Shown: positions 27,804-38,736, counted from the stretch's first letter. The stretch is 64,000 nt of DNA from Peribacillus asahii (GCF_004006295.1 NZ_CP026095.1:2962001-3026000); one strand, 5' to 3'. The notes: a model not told the origin generated them from the letters alone. A program made the numbers and translations.

Positions 27804-28568
27804 TTAATTAAACTGTATTTGAGGCGTCGTTTCATCAATTATATCAAATATATACCCCTCTTCCTTTAATCCTTCAATAATTGTTGGAAGAGCTTTTACA
27901 GTATTTTTCATACTATTGATGTCATGTAGTAAAATAATAGCCTGCTTATGATGCTTCGCATTACTCAGTACATTTTGGGTAATGGTTTGCTGACTCGTTA
28001 ACGGACTTATTCCATCTTTTGAATCCACATTCCAATCTACATACACATACCCAGTATCTGTTAACTCCTGCAATATCCCTTTTATAATAGGTCTCGTAGC
28101 TGCTCGATACATAAGTTGATTACCGGATCCCCCTGGAAGGCGGACAAAATGGGTTTTAACTCCATAATTGGCGCTTAGTAATAATTCTAATCTTTTTAAG
28201 TCTTGAAAGAAATCTTTTTTTGAACGATAAATGACATTATAATCATGAGAATAAGAATGCAGCGCAATCGAATGACCTCTTGCAACGATTTCTCGATAAC
28301 ATTTCTCCGCATAGGCTTCTTTATTTCCCATCACAAAAAAAGTAGCTTTTATTTGATATCGATCTAAAATATCCAGTATCTTCATTGTATTTGTCGAAGG
28401 TCCATCATCGAACGTCAAATAAGCCTTCTTCAATGACTGATTGGACTTTATGAGTGGATCTAACTCCTCCGGAATTGTCTGCCCTGATCCAGACTCTATA
28501 GTAAAAACCATACATACAACTAGGCAACTAATTAAAATTAACAACATACGAATAGATGTTTTTATCAT
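27804..28568 (-). CDS. Secreted polysaccharide deacetylase (NodB domain)
   Basis: This 254-residue protein has an N-terminal signal or anchor (residues 5-24) and a NodB homology domain with motifs in order: AYLTFDDGPS (metal and base Asp, ~50), HSYSHD (metal His, ~105), RLPGGSGNQL (~145) and IILLHDI near 215. Such enzymes deacetylate peptidoglycan or chitin-like polymers outside the cell. It is closest in layout to Bacillus PdaA/YheN-type enzymes, but the substrate is not decided. AAAGGA precedes the ATG. Confidence 0.88.
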   Translation of the reverse strand: MIKTSIRMLLILISCLVVCMVFTIESGSGQTIPEELDPLIKSNQSLKKAYLTFDDGPSTNTMKILDILDRYQIKATFFVMGNKEAYAEKCYREIVARGHSIALHSYSHDYNVIYRSKKDFFQDLKRLELLLSANYGVKTHFVRLPGGSGNQLMYRAATRPIIKGILQELTDTGYVYVDWNVDSKDGISPLTSQQTITQNVLSNAKHHKQAIILLHDINSMKNTVKALPTIIEGLKEEGYIFDIIDETTPQIQFN

Positions 28569-28765
28569 AAGAAACAGTCCTTTCTTTTGAACAAGGCTCC
28601 CTTATAAGGATGTTATTAATTTTCGAATCATTTCACCTGGCAGCTTTGCTGAAAGGTAAAATAAAACAAAAATCATGTTATTAACAACATTGTTTAACAG
28701 AGCCTTAAACTAAACGACGCAACCTTCTTACATAAAATACACCATTCATTATTTTTCATACATAA

Positions 28766-28794
28766 TAAGACAGCGGTTTTTTATGCCGCTGCCT
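28766..28794 (-). terminator. metH terminator candidate
   Basis: On the minus strand CAGCGG and CCGCTG pair around CATAAAAAA just after the metH stop, followed by the weak T-rich tail TCTTATTATG. Confidence 0.55.
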
Positions 28795-28802
28795 AATAGA
28801 AT

Positions 28803-31800
28803 TTATTTCTCTACATTGAAATAGCGTGCTTCTGGATGGGCAAAAACAATAGCTGATACAGAAGCCTCTGGCTCCATCATACAACCTTCCGTTAACTGAA
28901 CACCAATATCTTCTGGTTTTAATAATCGGAATAATTTTTCTTGATCTTCTAAATTAGGACATGCAGGATAACCAAACGAGAAACGCTGTCCAATATACTT
29001 AGCAGCAAACCTCTCTCTCATTGTCATATCGATTGAATCACTAATGCCCCATGCATCCCTCATCACCTGATGCACTCTTTCAGCAAAGCCTTCTGCTGTT
29101 TCAAGAGCAAGTGCTTGAATCGCATGACTTTTTAAGAAATCGCCTTCTGCCTTCCATTTCTCCGCCCATTTTCTAATACCACGACCTGCTGTTGCGACAA
29201 AGAAACCAACATAATCCATTTCTCCTGAAGATACAGGCTTCAAAAAGTCAGCTAAACATAAATTAGGGCTGCTTGCTTGTCTTGGAAAGTCGAACTCTTC
29301 CAATACCTCTTCATGATTATCTGGATTATAAACTAATACTTTATCTCCATCACTTTGAGCAGGAAAGAATTGAAAAACACTATTTAATCCATAGTCTTCA
29401 TCGTTTTTAATAAATCCAATTAACTCGTCAACTAAATCATTCAGCGCAATCGCCTTTTCATTTCCTTGTTTAATCATTTCGGCTACTTTACCTTTTAACC
29501 CGAGATGATGTCCAATTAACATTTGACGGTTAATATATGGTTGAACGACATCGTACGCATAATCTTTGAGAACATGTCGTTTAAGATCTTGCGGCACTTT
29601 AACCGGTGCAGCAGAAATCGCTGGAGCAACAGCTTTTTTCCGTTCCGGTTTTTCCATCGTCGCTACAATCGCTGCATTAGCAATCGCTTTATTTCGTCTC
29701 TCATTGTTTTCTTCTAAAAATACTTCTTTTTGCGCTGGGTCATGCAACACATTGGCAACAGCTAGTCCATCCATTGCATCTTTTGAATATAGAACTGGTC
29801 CATCATACTCTGGAGAGATTTTAAAATCAGTAAACTTACGTGATAAGGCTGCTCCACCTACTAAAATTGGTGTATCAATACCCGCTTGTTTTAAATCTTG
29901 CGCCGTTAATACCATTTGTTGGGCCGATTTTACTAACAAGCCCGATAAACCAATAATCGTTGGCTCATGCTTACGGACTTCTTCAATAATTTGCTGGGAG
30001 GTTACTTTAATTCCTAAATCGATCACTTCAAATCCGTTATTCGATAGGATAATGTCTACTAAGTTTTTCCCAATGTCATGTACGTCCCCTTTAACAGTGG
30101 CTATTAACATTTTCCCTTTTTTCGCGCTGTCTTCTGAATTCTCCATTAATGGCTCAAGATGAGAAACTGCTGCCTTCATCGCTTCAGCACTTTGAAGCAC
30201 TTCAGCCACAATTAACTGATTATCGTTAAATAGACGACCTACCTCAGCCATTCCTTTCATTAGTTGACCATTAATAATATCCAATGGCGCATCGCCACGA
30301 GCAAGCGCCTTGTCTAAATCCTCAATTAGTCCTTCTTTTGTTCCTTCAATAATATAATTCGCCAAACGCTCATCTAATGGAAGCTTGGCCATATTGTCCT
30401 TTTTCACAACTTTTTTATCTCGATAAAACTCAGTAAAGGTCGCTAATGTTTCTTGCGAAGTCTCAAATAGAAGCGCTTCTGCTAACTTCACTTCCTCTTC
30501 TGGAATCAAAGCAAAACGCTCTAATTTTTCTGTATTGACAATCGCATAATCAAGACCTGCTTTTGTACAATGGTACATAAATACTGCATTTAAAATTTCA
30601 CGGCCACGCGGTGGTAAACCAAACGAAACATTCGATACTCCTAAAATCGTTAAGCAATCTGGAAACGTTTCTTTAATCGCTTGAATACCTTTTACCGTTT
30701 CTAGCGCTGATCCAATATACTGTTCATCCCCTGTCCCAACTGGAAAAACAAGTGGATCAAAAATTAAATCACGTGGATTTAATCCATATTTATTCACGAG
30801 CAAATCTACAGACCGCTTAGCGATTTCCAGCTTACGTTCTGCATCAACAGCCATACCTTCTTCATCAATTGTTCCGACAACGACAGCCGCTCCATATTTA
30901 TGAATAAGAGGAACAATTTTCTCAAATCGCTCTTCTCCATCTTCTAAGTTAATCGAATTGATAATGGCTTTACCTTGAGAGTGCTTTAACGCTTGCTCTA
31001 AAACAAGTTCATCTGTTGTATCAATTACGAGCGGTACTTTTACTTTTTTAACCACTTCTTCAACAAATGCTTTCATATTACCTAATTCATCATCATCCGG
31101 GTCTGCTAAACAAACATCAATAACGTGAGCTCCAGTTTTCACTTGAGCACGGGCGATTTCAGCCGCTTGTTCAAACTTCTTATCGCGTATTAATTCTTTA
31201 AATTTGCGTGAGCCAATGACATTCGTACGTTCTCCGACAAATAACGGACGCATTGAATCATCGTAAATCAACGGTTCAATCCCAGAAACAGCATGATTAT
31301 GCGGCTGCTCTGGAAGTTGTCTCGGCTGAACTTCTTGAAGCACTTTCGATAACTCTTCGATATGCGCTGGTGTCGTCCCACAACAACCACCGATAATATT
31401 GACCCAGCCTTTTTCTGCGAATTGCTTCATTTTCTCAGCAAGAGAAGTTGGAGATTCATGATAATGTCCTTCTTCATCCGGAAGCCCTGCATTCGGATAA
31501 CAGCTAACCGCACTATTTGATAAATCCGCTAATGTCCGAATATGATCGATCATAAATTCCGGACCTGTCGCACAATTTAAACCGACCGAAATTGGTTTCA
31601 TATGCTCGCAAGAAAGATAGAACGCTTCAATGGATTGACCAGCTAATGTCGTTCCCATTGGCTCAATCGTTCCCGAAATCATAATCGGGAGTTCCTTACC
31701 ACTCTTCTCAAAGGCTCCTTTAATGCCTAAAAAAGCAGCTTTTACATTTAGCATATCTTGACATGTTTCAACGAGAAGTAAATCGACGCCTCCATCAATT

Positions 31801-32252
31801 AATCCAAGGGCTTGCTCTTCATAACACTCTCTTAATGTATCAAAAGTCGTTCCACCTGTAACTGATAGTGTTTTCGTTGTTGGCCCCATTGAACCTGCCA
31901 CATATCTTGGCCAAGCTTCTGTTGAATATACTTCACACGCTTTTACAGCGATTTCTGCTGATTCTTTATTTAACTGGTAAGCAAGTGTACCTAGATTGTA
32001 TTCATCTAAAACAATACTCGTACCCCCGAATGTATTCGTTTCAACAATATCGGCACCTGCAGCAAAATACGCTTCATGGATTTTTTGAATCACATCAGGA
32101 CGAGTCAGCGTTAAATATTCATTACAGCCTTCATATTGTTCTCCACCAAAATCTTCAGCTGTTAAATTTTCGGCTTGTAGCATCGTACCCATTGCGCCAT
32201 CCAGTAATAGAATTTTTGATTGTAGTTGTTCGTTAATTGACTTTTTACTCAT
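28803..32252 (-). CDS. metH: Cobalamin-dependent methionine synthase MetH
   Basis: This 1149-residue four-module enzyme methylates homocysteine. The homocysteine module ([11 protein letters not shown] at the start, zinc site GGCCGTTP) is followed by the pterin-binding module ([13 protein letters not shown]), the B12 cap and binding module ([15 protein letters not shown], with the cobalt-ligand His) and the C-terminal SAM reactivation module ([11 protein letters not shown]). The ATG at 32252 overlaps the yitJ stop by 8 bp and has GAGGTGG in front; an upstream in-frame start at 32285 is inside yitJ. It depends on the S-box upstream of yitJ. Confidence 0.97.
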   Translation of the reverse strand: MSKKSINEQLQSKILLLDGAMGTMLQAENLTAEDFGGEQYEGCNEYLTLTRPDVIQKIHEAYFAAGADIVETNTFGGTSIVLDEYNLGTLAYQLNKESAEIAVKACEVYSTEAWPRYVAGSMGPTTKTLSVTGGTTFDTLRECYEEQALGLIDGGVDLLLVETCQDMLNVKAAFLGIKGAFEKSGKELPIMISGTIEPMGTTLAGQSIEAFYLSCEHMKPISVGLNCATGPEFMIDHIRTLADLSNSAVSCYPNAGLPDEEGHYHESPTSLAEKMKQFAEKGWVNIIGGCCGTTPAHIEELSKVLQEVQPRQLPEQPHNHAVSGIEPLIYDDSMRPLFVGERTNVIGSRKFKELIRDKKFEQAAEIARAQVKTGAHVIDVCLADPDDDELGNMKAFVEEVVKKVKVPLVIDTTDELVLEQALKHSQGKAIINSINLEDGEERFEKIVPLIHKYGAAVVVGTIDEEGMAVDAERKLEIAKRSVDLLVNKYGLNPRDLIFDPLVFPVGTGDEQYIGSALETVKGIQAIKETFPDCLTILGVSNVSFGLPPRGREILNAVFMYHCTKAGLDYAIVNTEKLERFALIPEEEVKLAEALLFETSQETLATFTEFYRDKKVVKKDNMAKLPLDERLANYIIEGTKEGLIEDLDKALARGDAPLDIINGQLMKGMAEVGRLFNDNQLIVAEVLQSAEAMKAAVSHLEPLMENSEDSAKKGKMLIATVKGDVHDIGKNLVDIILSNNGFEVIDLGIKVTSQQIIEEVRKHEPTIIGLSGLLVKSAQQMVLTAQDLKQAGIDTPILVGGAALSRKFTDFKISPEYDGPVLYSKDAMDGLAVANVLHDPAQKEVFLEENNERRNKAIANAAIVATMEKPERKKAVAPAISAAPVKVPQDLKRHVLKDYAYDVVQPYINRQMLIGHHLGLKGKVAEMIKQGNEKAIALNDLVDELIGFIKNDEDYGLNSVFQFFPAQSDGDKVLVYNPDNHEEVLEEFDFPRQASSPNLCLADFLKPVSSGEMDYVGFFVATAGRGIRKWAEKWKAEGDFLKSHAIQALALETAEGFAERVHQVMRDAWGISDSIDMTMRERFAAKYIGQRFSFGYPACPNLEDQEKLFRLLKPEDIGVQLTEGCMMEPEASVSAIVFAHPEARYFNVEK

Positions 32253-34092
32253 ATGCTGCCACCTCAGATGTTTTTGTTTGATCAAGCGTTCTAATATAGC
32301 GCGTTAACTCCGCCGTCATTTCATAACGAAGGAATGGAGTAATTAAATAAATACCTTTAAATTTATCCATTGCCGCATCCACAAGTTCTCGTGCGATTGC
32401 CACACCTTCTTTTTGCGCCTGAATTGGGTCATTACCTGCTGCTGCCATTGCCCGGCGAACATGATCTGGCAACTTAATTCCTGGTACTTCATTATGAATA
32501 AATTCGGCATTACGGGTACTAGTTAACGGCATGATGCCGACAAAAATAGGTGTCTCTAAATGCTTCGTTGCTTCGTATACTTCTTCAATCTGTGAAGTGG
32601 AATAAATCGGCTGTGTTAAAAATGAATGAGCGCCGCATTCAATTTTCTTTTCCATTCGTTGAACCGCTCTATCTAAATATTTCACATTTGGATTAAAAGC
32701 CGCAGCAATTTTAAAATTCGTCTTTTGGCCAAGACTTTGTCCAGAATACGAAAGTCCTTCATTGAACTGCTTAACCAAACTAATTAAATCAAAAGAAGAT
32801 AAATCATACACAGATGTTGCACCCGGGAAATCGCCAATTTTTGAAGGATCTCCTGTAATAACTAATACTTCATTTAATCCTAAGGTTTGTAGGCCCATTA
32901 AATGCGACTGTAATCCAATTAAGTTTCGATCACGACATGTAATATGCACAAGCGGATTTAAATCAAGCTGTGATTTAATTAACATACCCAACGCTGCATT
33001 AGAAATCCTAGGGGAAGCGAGCGAATTATCCGCTAACGTAATCGTATCAACTCCAGCTTCTTTCAAAGCTCTAGACCCTTTCATAAACTCTTCGATTCCC
33101 AGTTTCTTAGGTGGATCTAGCTCTACTAAAATCGTTCTTTCTGTTTTCGCTTTTTCATATAAAGCAGGGGTGCGATCTTGTTCCCGAACTTCAATTGTTT
33201 CCACTTTCGTTACTTGCATTTTTTTCTCAACGATTGGAGCTAAATCACAAACAGCTGCTTTCATTGCTGTAATATGCTGCGGTGTCGTACCGCAACATCC
33301 TCCAATAATGGATGCTCCTTGGTCACGTAATTGAAGCGCACTTGAGCCAAAGTATTCCGGCGCCGCATCATACACTAATCGGCCGTCCACATAATCTGGT
33401 AAACTTGCATTAGGATACGCTGCAAGCACAGCATTGCTTGGAAGTTGAACAGATTCTAAAGCGCGAATCATATGGTGCGGACCTAAGCGACAATTAAGCC
33501 CAACTACATCTGAACCTAATTGTTCTAAGCGCTTAAATGCTTCATTTAACTGAACACCGTTTTGTAAATTCCCAAGTTCATGCAACGTTACATTTGTAAT
33601 AATCGGAATATTCGTTTCTTGTCTTGCAATTTGCAACACTGTTTCCAATTCTTCTAAATCATAATATGTTTCGAATAATAATCCATCAGGACTTTCAAGT
33701 AGTAAACTATATAGCTGTTCACGGAAACTACGTTTAATTTCTTCTAAACTTAAATCAGATTTTCTAATACTTCTAGAAGCACCAATCGTTCCAAACACAA
33801 ACGCATTCCCTTGCGCAACCTTTTTAGCAATCGCAATTCCTTGACGATTGATTTGACTCACTTGATCTTCTAATCCATAGCGCTTTAATTTATGAAAATT
33901 CGCCCCATACGTATTCGATTGTAAAATATCAGCACCCGCATCCAAATAAGTACGATGAATCGCTTCAATTTGATCAGGCTCTGTACAGTTTAATTCTTCA
34001 TAACAATGGTCGATGCCACGGGAATACAACAGTGTCCCCATTGCTCCTTCCCCAATTAAAATTCTTTGCTTTAGCTCTTTACGAAACTCCAT
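32245..34092 (-). CDS. yitJ: Bifunctional homocysteine S-methyltransferase / methylenetetrahydrofolate reductase YitJ
   Basis: This 615-residue fusion has an N-terminal homocysteine methyltransferase domain ([14 protein letters not shown], zinc Cys in NCRLG and GGCCGTTP) and, from ~residue 310, a MetF-type flavin reductase domain ([26 protein letters not shown] segment). It supplies 5-methyl-THF to MetH and may use its own methyltransferase half. The start at 34092 has AAAGGG seven bases upstream. First gene of the S-box-controlled operon. Confidence 0.95.
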   Translation of the reverse strand: MEFRKELKQRILIGEGAMGTLLYSRGIDHCYEELNCTEPDQIEAIHRTYLDAGADILQSNTYGANFHKLKRYGLEDQVSQINRQGIAIAKKVAQGNAFVFGTIGASRSIRKSDLSLEEIKRSFREQLYSLLLESPDGLLFETYYDLEELETVLQIARQETNIPIITNVTLHELGNLQNGVQLNEAFKRLEQLGSDVVGLNCRLGPHHMIRALESVQLPSNAVLAAYPNASLPDYVDGRLVYDAAPEYFGSSALQLRDQGASIIGGCCGTTPQHITAMKAAVCDLAPIVEKKMQVTKVETIEVREQDRTPALYEKAKTERTILVELDPPKKLGIEEFMKGSRALKEAGVDTITLADNSLASPRISNAALGMLIKSQLDLNPLVHITCRDRNLIGLQSHLMGLQTLGLNEVLVITGDPSKIGDFPGATSVYDLSSFDLISLVKQFNEGLSYSGQSLGQKTNFKIAAAFNPNVKYLDRAVQRMEKKIECGAHSFLTQPIYSTSQIEEVYEATKHLETPIFVGIMPLTSTRNAEFIHNEVPGIKLPDHVRRAMAAAGNDPIQAQKEGVAIARELVDAAMDKFKGIYLITPFLRYEMTAELTRYIRTLDQTKTSEVAAYE

Positions 34093-34149
34093 ATGTGCAC
34101 CCTTTCCCAAAAACAATTCAGTTTCTGCTTTATTTCAATGGTGTAAGAA

Positions 34150-34188
34150 AAAGAAAAAACCTTCTATCTAATAAAAGAAGAAGGTTTT
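34150..34188 (-). terminator. S-box expression-platform terminator for yitJ-metH
   Basis: On the minus strand AAAACCTTCT and AGAAGGTTTT pair and are followed by TTTTCTTTTTC. It lies between the SAM aptamer and yitJ and ends ~60 bp before the start codon. Confidence 0.9.
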
Positions 34189-34199
34189 CATAAGAAACA

Positions 34200-34306
34200 T
34201 TCTCCTCATCTATCAAGCGCCCGCTTGCTGGATTTAGCACCTTAGCTTACACAGCTGGTTGCTGAGGATTCATCGGGCCAGTCCCTCCACCTCTCTCGAT
34301 AAGATT
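34200..34306 (-). promoter_or_regulatory. SAM-I (S-box) riboswitch upstream of yitJ-metH
   Basis: Minus-strand sequence starting CTTATCGAGAGAGGTGGAGG contains all S-box hallmarks: the kink-turn GGACTGGCCCGATGAA, CCTCAGCAACC, GGTGCTAAATCC and the closing strand near GATAGATGAG. SAM binding should favour the terminator at 34150-34188 and switch the methionine synthase operon off. No effector other than SAM is expected for this class. Confidence 0.97.
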
Positions 34307-34308
34307 GA

Positions 34309-34336
34309 TTTATATAAACTTTTCTAAACATTTCAA
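34309..34336 (-). promoter_or_regulatory. Promoter of the yitJ-metH S-box transcript
   Basis: On the minus strand TTGAAA (34331-34336), 16-bp spacer, TATAAA (34309-34314), placed right before the riboswitch. No gene is present between this and the SpeE-like gene (34321-34705); that stretch holds an imperfect inverted repeat at 34525-34612. Confidence 0.6.
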
Positions 34337-34524
34337 ATTAAATTACAATATAATTATTCTTAATTTACATGAAACAATGATGAAATTCAATACCTTCTAG
34401 TTAATTTTTGAATTTTTCAAACAAAATAACTAAGAATTAGAGACAAATCACGAACAATATTCGTCTTTTACCTTTTTTTGTATTTTTTTTAATTATTTAT
34501 TTAATCTAGGAATTGTGTATGAAA

Positions 34525-34612
34525 TAGCGAGGCAGCCTAGACAAAATATCTAGCGAAAAACATTGCGTTTTAATAGGCTTCTTTAGCTTGTCTACTTTTT
34601 TAGCACTCGCTA
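34525..34612. repeat. Imperfect long inverted repeat
   Basis: TAGCGAG (34525) and TAGACAA (34538) are matched by TTGTCTA (34588) and CTCGCTA (34606) in inverted order, giving a two-block palindrome of 88 bp with a 43-bp centre. It lies in a 385-bp gene-free gap. No transposase or T-run terminator is associated. Confidence 0.45.
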
Positions 34613-34705
34613 GTTTTGAAAAAAGATCATTTCGTATCTAGTCATTTACATTGTTAGCTTGAGGGGGACACGCTGGGGGCCAAATAGAAAATGATAAAGT
34701 TCAAC

Positions 34706-35617
34706 TCAATCAGCTTCATTTACAATATCAAGCAACACCGTATTGCTGTCTGTTTGGACTTTGCCTTTATTCTTAAAGTTCACAAAATGAAACGGCATAT
34801 AAAACATATCTGTTAGCCGTTCAAGTGACAGGTACTGTGTTGGAACTAACATACGTAAATCATTTGCTTTAACAGGGGACGTTGTAGCCAGACAAAACGC
34901 CCAATCCTCTCCGTCTCTCGCGACGAAATTGTGATATGGCAGTACATAGAAACCAGCTTTTTTGAGGGTTTTCTGTATACTCCAAAAGTACTCAGGCATC
35001 CAGGGAAAAGCGGAACAAGCCACAGAGATTGCACCCCCTGGTTCTAAACGGTCTTTCAAGAAGCTGTAAAACTCCCTGCTGAAGAGACGGGAAAGCTCAG
35101 GACATTTGTCAGTTGGCTCAGGAAGGTCGATAATAATAACATCCCACTTTTCCCCGGCTTTCTCGACAAACTTTCTGCCATCTTCAATTACGACCTGAAC
35201 TTTAGGATGATTCAATGAACCTTGATTAAATTGTACCAAAGCCTCCAAATTTTTACCGAAATCTATCATCACTTCGTCGATGTCGAGGGTAGTAATTTTC
35301 TCCACTTCAGAATAACGAAGGGCCTCGCGGGTCGTTACTCCACCACCCCCACCGATGATTAGAACATTCTTCCGCTTGCGTGCAGCAGCCATTGGAATGT
35401 GTACCATCACTTCTGCATAAATACTCTCACCATCTGTTGTGCCAAACATGACGTCACCATTGCTATAAATCAACATTTCACCAATATAATCGACGAGGGC
35501 AATCCGCTGGGTGGGGGTTTTAAATGTTCGTAAAATTCGATAGTCACCTTCAGGTTCTTCATCCTTGCAGATATAATCCCTAATAGAATCGCCATGCAAT
35601 TCAAACGGTTGATCCAT
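34706..35617 (-). CDS. Spermidine synthase-like aminopropyltransferase
   Basis: This 303-residue protein has a class I methyltransferase-like fold with the SpeE glycine loop VLIIGGGGGVTTREAL (~residue 88), LDIDEVMIDFGKN and VIEDGRKFVEKAGEKWDVII followed by DLPEP, in place of the usual spermidine-synthase DSSDP. It is longer than B. subtilis SpeE (276) and lacks speD/speA neighbours. It may be a divergent aminopropyltransferase. I used ATG at 35617, eight bases after AAGGAG, instead of ATGs at 35626/35623 that abut it. The gap 35627-35842 holds no gene. Confidence 0.7.
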   Translation of the reverse strand: MDQPFELHGDSIRDYICKDEEPEGDYRILRTFKTPTQRIALVDYIGEMLIYSNGDVMFGTTDGESIYAEVMVHIPMAAARKRKNVLIIGGGGGVTTREALRYSEVEKITTLDIDEVMIDFGKNLEALVQFNQGSLNHPKVQVVIEDGRKFVEKAGEKWDVIIIDLPEPTDKCPELSRLFSREFYSFLKDRLEPGGAISVACSAFPWMPEYFWSIQKTLKKAGFYVLPYHNFVARDGEDWAFCLATTSPVKANDLRMLVPTQYLSLERLTDMFYMPFHFVNFKNKGKVQTDSNTVLLDIVNEAD

Positions 35618-35842
35618 ACACATCACTCCTTGTCTTTATTATAAATATTATTCTGTGAATAAGATAGAAGTTCCTAAAACCCTCAACTGCCTTATCCTTT
35701 AGAGAAAATAAGGCTACTTAAACAAAGCAAAATTAATGAGATTCTTATAAATAAATTTCAATTATATTATGTGACTTTATCTAGCAACTGTATTGTTCTT
35801 GATATTAAAGTCAAAAAGCGCTTTACCCACTATCTATCCACA

Positions 35843-35880
35843 AAAAAAGGGCGTTCCGATGTTATTCGGAAACGCCCTTT
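35843..35880 (-). terminator. dapF terminator
   Basis: On the minus strand AAAGGGCGTTTCCGA and TCGGAACGCCCTTTTTT pair around a short loop directly after the dapF stop. Confidence 0.9.
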
Positions 35881-35885
35881 CTTAT

Positions 35886-36869
35886 TTATAACACTTCTTT
35901 TAAATAGCTTTGTACGTCTGCTTTAAGCTTCGCATATAGCGTAATTTCTTGATCAAAACTTTCTTTTGTCAGCACATTAAATTGCTCTGGACAATTTAAA
36001 TCCACTTCAATTGTTGCTTTGTATTCATTTGTAGCATTCCCAATCAAGTCAATGGAATATTGATTATCACGTTTATGAACAACACATTTCACTTTACCAC
36101 CATTATTGAATACGGAAATATCACTTTCAAGCTGATTTAAACCATTTAAGCATGTTACTAAGCTTGAAGCTGACATCGCTGTTCCACATGCGTTTGTAAA
36201 GCCAACACCGCGTTCGAATGTACGGACATAAATATGTCCCTCTTCTAACTGTTTTACGAAGCTTACATTTACTCCATCTGGGAAAAGCTCATTCGGTCCA
36301 TTTACTTTTGTTGCTAATACTTCCTGAACATCAGAATGAATCATTTCGCTATCTACAATCGTAACTAAATGTGGATTTGGTACAGCTAACGCCGAAAAAA
36401 GAAGCGTATCATGTAATTCTGGCAATCGTTCGTTTTGTAATTCGCTTTGTTCAATCACAAGCGGCAAATCCTTAACATCAAAGCTTACCGGTGAGATTTC
36501 CACTTTAAACGTTGGGATCCCTTCATATACATCATCTACCTTTTCAACCTCTAAATCCACTTTCATCGTTTCAATAACTAAGTTCTCTTTACCGAGCGTA
36601 TCAATTGCATAGCGAGCTACACAGCGCAGCCCATTCCCACACATAGATGCTTCCGATCCATCTGCATTAAACACGCGCATTCTTGCATCAGCACGCTCGC
36701 TTTTTAATACGAATAAAATACCATCTGCCCCTAATTCACTATCACGATTACATAATGCTAGTGCTAATTGGCGGCGTTCTTCTTCTGTAAAAGAAAGATC
36801 CGTCGTTAATTCATCAATAATGAAAAAATCATTACCTGAGCCATGGCTTTTTAATAAATCAATAATCAT
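35886..36869 (-). CDS. dapF: Diaminopimelate epimerase DapF (long form)
   Basis: It converts LL- to meso-diaminopimelate for lysine and peptidoglycan synthesis. Both catalytic cysteines are present, in SMCGNGLRCVARYA (~residue 77) and TNACGTAMSASSLV (~229). At 327 residues it is ~40 longer than B. subtilis DapF, the excess being at the C-terminus. Because histidine racemase CntK of metallophore clusters is a DapF relative, I considered that role; the full epimerase signatures and lack of cnt genes next to it favour DapF. Confidence 0.9.
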   Translation of the reverse strand: MIIDLLKSHGSGNDFFIIDELTTDLSFTEEERRQLALALCNRDSELGADGILFVLKSERADARMRVFNADGSEASMCGNGLRCVARYAIDTLGKENLVIETMKVDLEVEKVDDVYEGIPTFKVEISPVSFDVKDLPLVIEQSELQNERLPELHDTLLFSALAVPNPHLVTIVDSEMIHSDVQEVLATKVNGPNELFPDGVNVSFVKQLEEGHIYVRTFERGVGFTNACGTAMSASSLVTCLNGLNQLESDISVFNNGGKVKCVVHKRDNQYSIDLIGNATNEYKATIEVDLNCPEQFNVLTKESFDQEITLYAKLKADVQSYLKEVL

Positions 36870-36973
36870 CTTGTCTCATCCATCCTATCCTGTTGAATAC
36901 TTAAAAACACTACATTTAATCCTATCATAGCATTTTCAGTTGAATTGTGTCAGTAGGAATCTTCTTTACAAAT

Positions 36974-37028
36974 GGCTTTGTTAATAACGCAAATAAGCCA
37001 ACAATCAACAGTATTGTATAACAAAGCC
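36974..37028. repeat. Small inverted-repeat element (MITE-like)
   Basis: The 55-bp segment is bounded by GGCTTTGTTA (36974-36983) and its exact complement TAACAAAGCC (37019-37028). The right half (ATCAACAGTAT...TATAACAAAGCCT) recurs at 38737-38762, and a weaker version is near 28680-28707. The 317-bp gap between dapF and the carbonic anhydrase holds only this and a terminator. Confidence 0.5.
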
Positions 37029-37067
37029 TTGTAACTAACTATGGTGCGATATGGCAGCTTTCTCAAA

Positions 37068-37102
37068 AACTAAAAAGCGTGCGAAACCAAAGCTTCGCAC
37101 GC
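37068..37102 (-). terminator. Carbonic anhydrase terminator
   Basis: GCGTGCGAA and TTCGCACGC form a 9-bp stem; on the minus strand it is followed by TTTTTAGTTTTTGAG. Confidence 0.85.
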
Positions 37103-37186
37103 AATAAGCCACAAATGGCCCCTATTATTTAACTAATAAGCCTTACAATAATTATAGAAGGAAACAAAGCATGTCCCTCAAGCACC

Positions 37187-37765
37187 TTACTTAACGTTTT
37201 CTAATTCTTTATATCCGTCAACAACCACTTCTAATTCCCCAGTATCTGGAGCGATAATTAACCCATGAACAGGAATGTTTTGTGGAATTAGTGGATGGTT
37301 TTTAATACAATTCACACTATGTTTTACACTTTCATACACATCGTCAAATCCGCGAAGCCAATTTTTAATATCAATTCCTGAATTTTCAATTGTTGAAATC
37401 GTACCTTCTGGAACACCACGATTAACCATTTTCTTAATCATTTCATCTGTATTAACGGCTGCCATTCCACAATCATGATGCGGAATCACATAAATTTCAT
37501 CTGCTTTTAATTCATAAACAGCCACAAGAATACTACGCATTACACTTCCAAATGGATGGGAAACGATAGCTCCTGCTGTTTTTAAAATTTTTACGTCACC
37601 ATTACGAACGTTCATAGATTTTGGAAGCAGCTCGACAAGACGAGTATCCATACAACTAATAACCACCATTTTTTTATCAGGGTATTTAGTAGTTTGATAC
37701 TTTGTGTACTCCCCCTCATTAACAAACTTTTCATTATAGTCAAGAATTTCATTTAACAAACTCAT
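37187..37765 (-). CDS. yvdA: Beta-class carbonic anhydrase (YvdA-like)
   Basis: This 192-residue enzyme interconverts CO2 and bicarbonate. Zinc-ligand motifs are visible: CMDTR (C-x-D-x-R, ~residue 38) and HHDCG (H-x-x-C, ~95). The length and the internal HPFGSVMRSILVAVYELKAD match the short Firmicute type. AGGAG precedes the ATG. Likely monocistronic, with a terminator just downstream. Confidence 0.92.
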   Translation of the reverse strand: MSLLNEILDYNEKFVNEGEYTKYQTTKYPDKKMVVISCMDTRLVELLPKSMNVRNGDVKILKTAGAIVSHPFGSVMRSILVAVYELKADEIYVIPHHDCGMAAVNTDEMIKKMVNRGVPEGTISTIENSGIDIKNWLRGFDDVYESVKHSVNCIKNHPLIPQNIPVHGLIIAPDTGELEVVVDGYKELENVK

Positions 37766-37858
37766 TTATTGTCATCTCCTGATTAGCTATGTAATTTCAT
37801 CTATACATTATATCAAATATTCATAAAATTGACTACACTTCTGTTTTAAATCAGATAT

Positions 37859-38659
37859 TCAATGATCACGGTGATGTAATACAGCGGCTAAAAAGCCTAA
37901 AACAATGACTCTCTCCTGTTCAGTAATTATCGAAGAAAAGGTAATAATCGGTGTATTTAATTCAAATCGTTTAGCCCACTCTACCGGCATCCAGCCTTCT
38001 TGAAAGGAGGCGACATTTTTCTTATCTATTGTTTTAAGCTGTAAAGAGTAAAGATTTGCCTTTGATTCTACTGCAATCCATTCACTCTGATTTCCTTTAT
38101 AGATTATCCCTTTAATTTTAATTAGTGAATCCTTCCAATTTTCTCGATAACCCCCAATTATTTCATCATCGGCATTATAAATCGTCATCGAATTCGTTAA
38201 CCCTGCTCGAGTATGATATTTTGCCCTAACTTGTCCATCGCTATCCAATAAGATAAATCGCTTGGGCAATAGCAGTGAAACGACGTTCGGAATCAACCAC
38301 ATAAACCAGCGCATATTTTGATCGCGAACTTCTCCAAGAAGCAAACCTTTCGAATCAAATAACAGCATACGCAATGTTGGTGCAGGCATAAAAACGACTA
38401 ATACATGGTCTATGCTTAATAACTGACCACTTGTTTGCATCGGCTTATCCCCTAATTTTTCTACCCTTTTGTCATAGGTTCGAAAATAAAAGAAGTGAAG
38501 CACACTAAAAATGATGATCGGAATAACAAAGATTAATAAATCCCCTTTAAATAATTGTAAAAGATGACAAACAAAAAAAATAATCGCTAACAATAGGGAA
38601 ATCCAAGCAACGCAAAAGCATGCTTTAGCTGTTTTCTGATAATACTCTCGAATATTCAT
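37859..38659 (-). CDS. Membrane protein with Tubby C2-like (LURP-type) domain
   Basis: This 266-residue protein has two N-terminal transmembrane helices (residues ~14-34 and ~40-58). The following soluble region repeats short beta strands such as LRMLLFDSKGLLLGEVRD, FILLDSDGQVRAKYHTR and MTIYNADDEIIGGYRENW, the pattern of Tubby_C_2/LURP-one-related domains that may bind lipids. No enzyme motif is visible. AAGGAG lies before the ATG. Function unknown. Confidence 0.6.
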   Translation of the reverse strand: MNIREYYQKTAKACFCVAWISLLLAIIFFVCHLLQLFKGDLLIFVIPIIIFSVLHFFYFRTYDKRVEKLGDKPMQTSGQLLSIDHVLVVFMPAPTLRMLLFDSKGLLLGEVRDQNMRWFMWLIPNVVSLLLPKRFILLDSDGQVRAKYHTRAGLTNSMTIYNADDEIIGGYRENWKDSLIKIKGIIYKGNQSEWIAVESKANLYSLQLKTIDKKNVASFQEGWMPVEWAKRFELNTPIITFSSIITEQERVIVLGFLAAVLHHRDH

Positions 38660-38736
38660 AATTAGCTCCTTGACTAAAGATTCATACTCTCTATATTGTT
38701 ATTTCGCTATCCATTCCTTAATTCCCTTTAACAAAA

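Noticed and set aside
29566..30162. 198-codon plus-strand frame opposite metH
   Set aside because: Antisense to the B12-binding module of metH, no start context, no family signature.
34706..35617. SpeE-like gene as nicotianamine-synthase-like CntL
   Set aside because: The glycine loop and downstream motifs fit aminopropyltransferases, and it is not clustered with opine dehydrogenase or the exporter.
35886..36869. DapF as the histidine racemase CntK of the metallophore system
   Set aside because: It keeps full diaminopimelate epimerase signatures, has its own terminator and is ~7 kb from the nik genes with housekeeping genes between.
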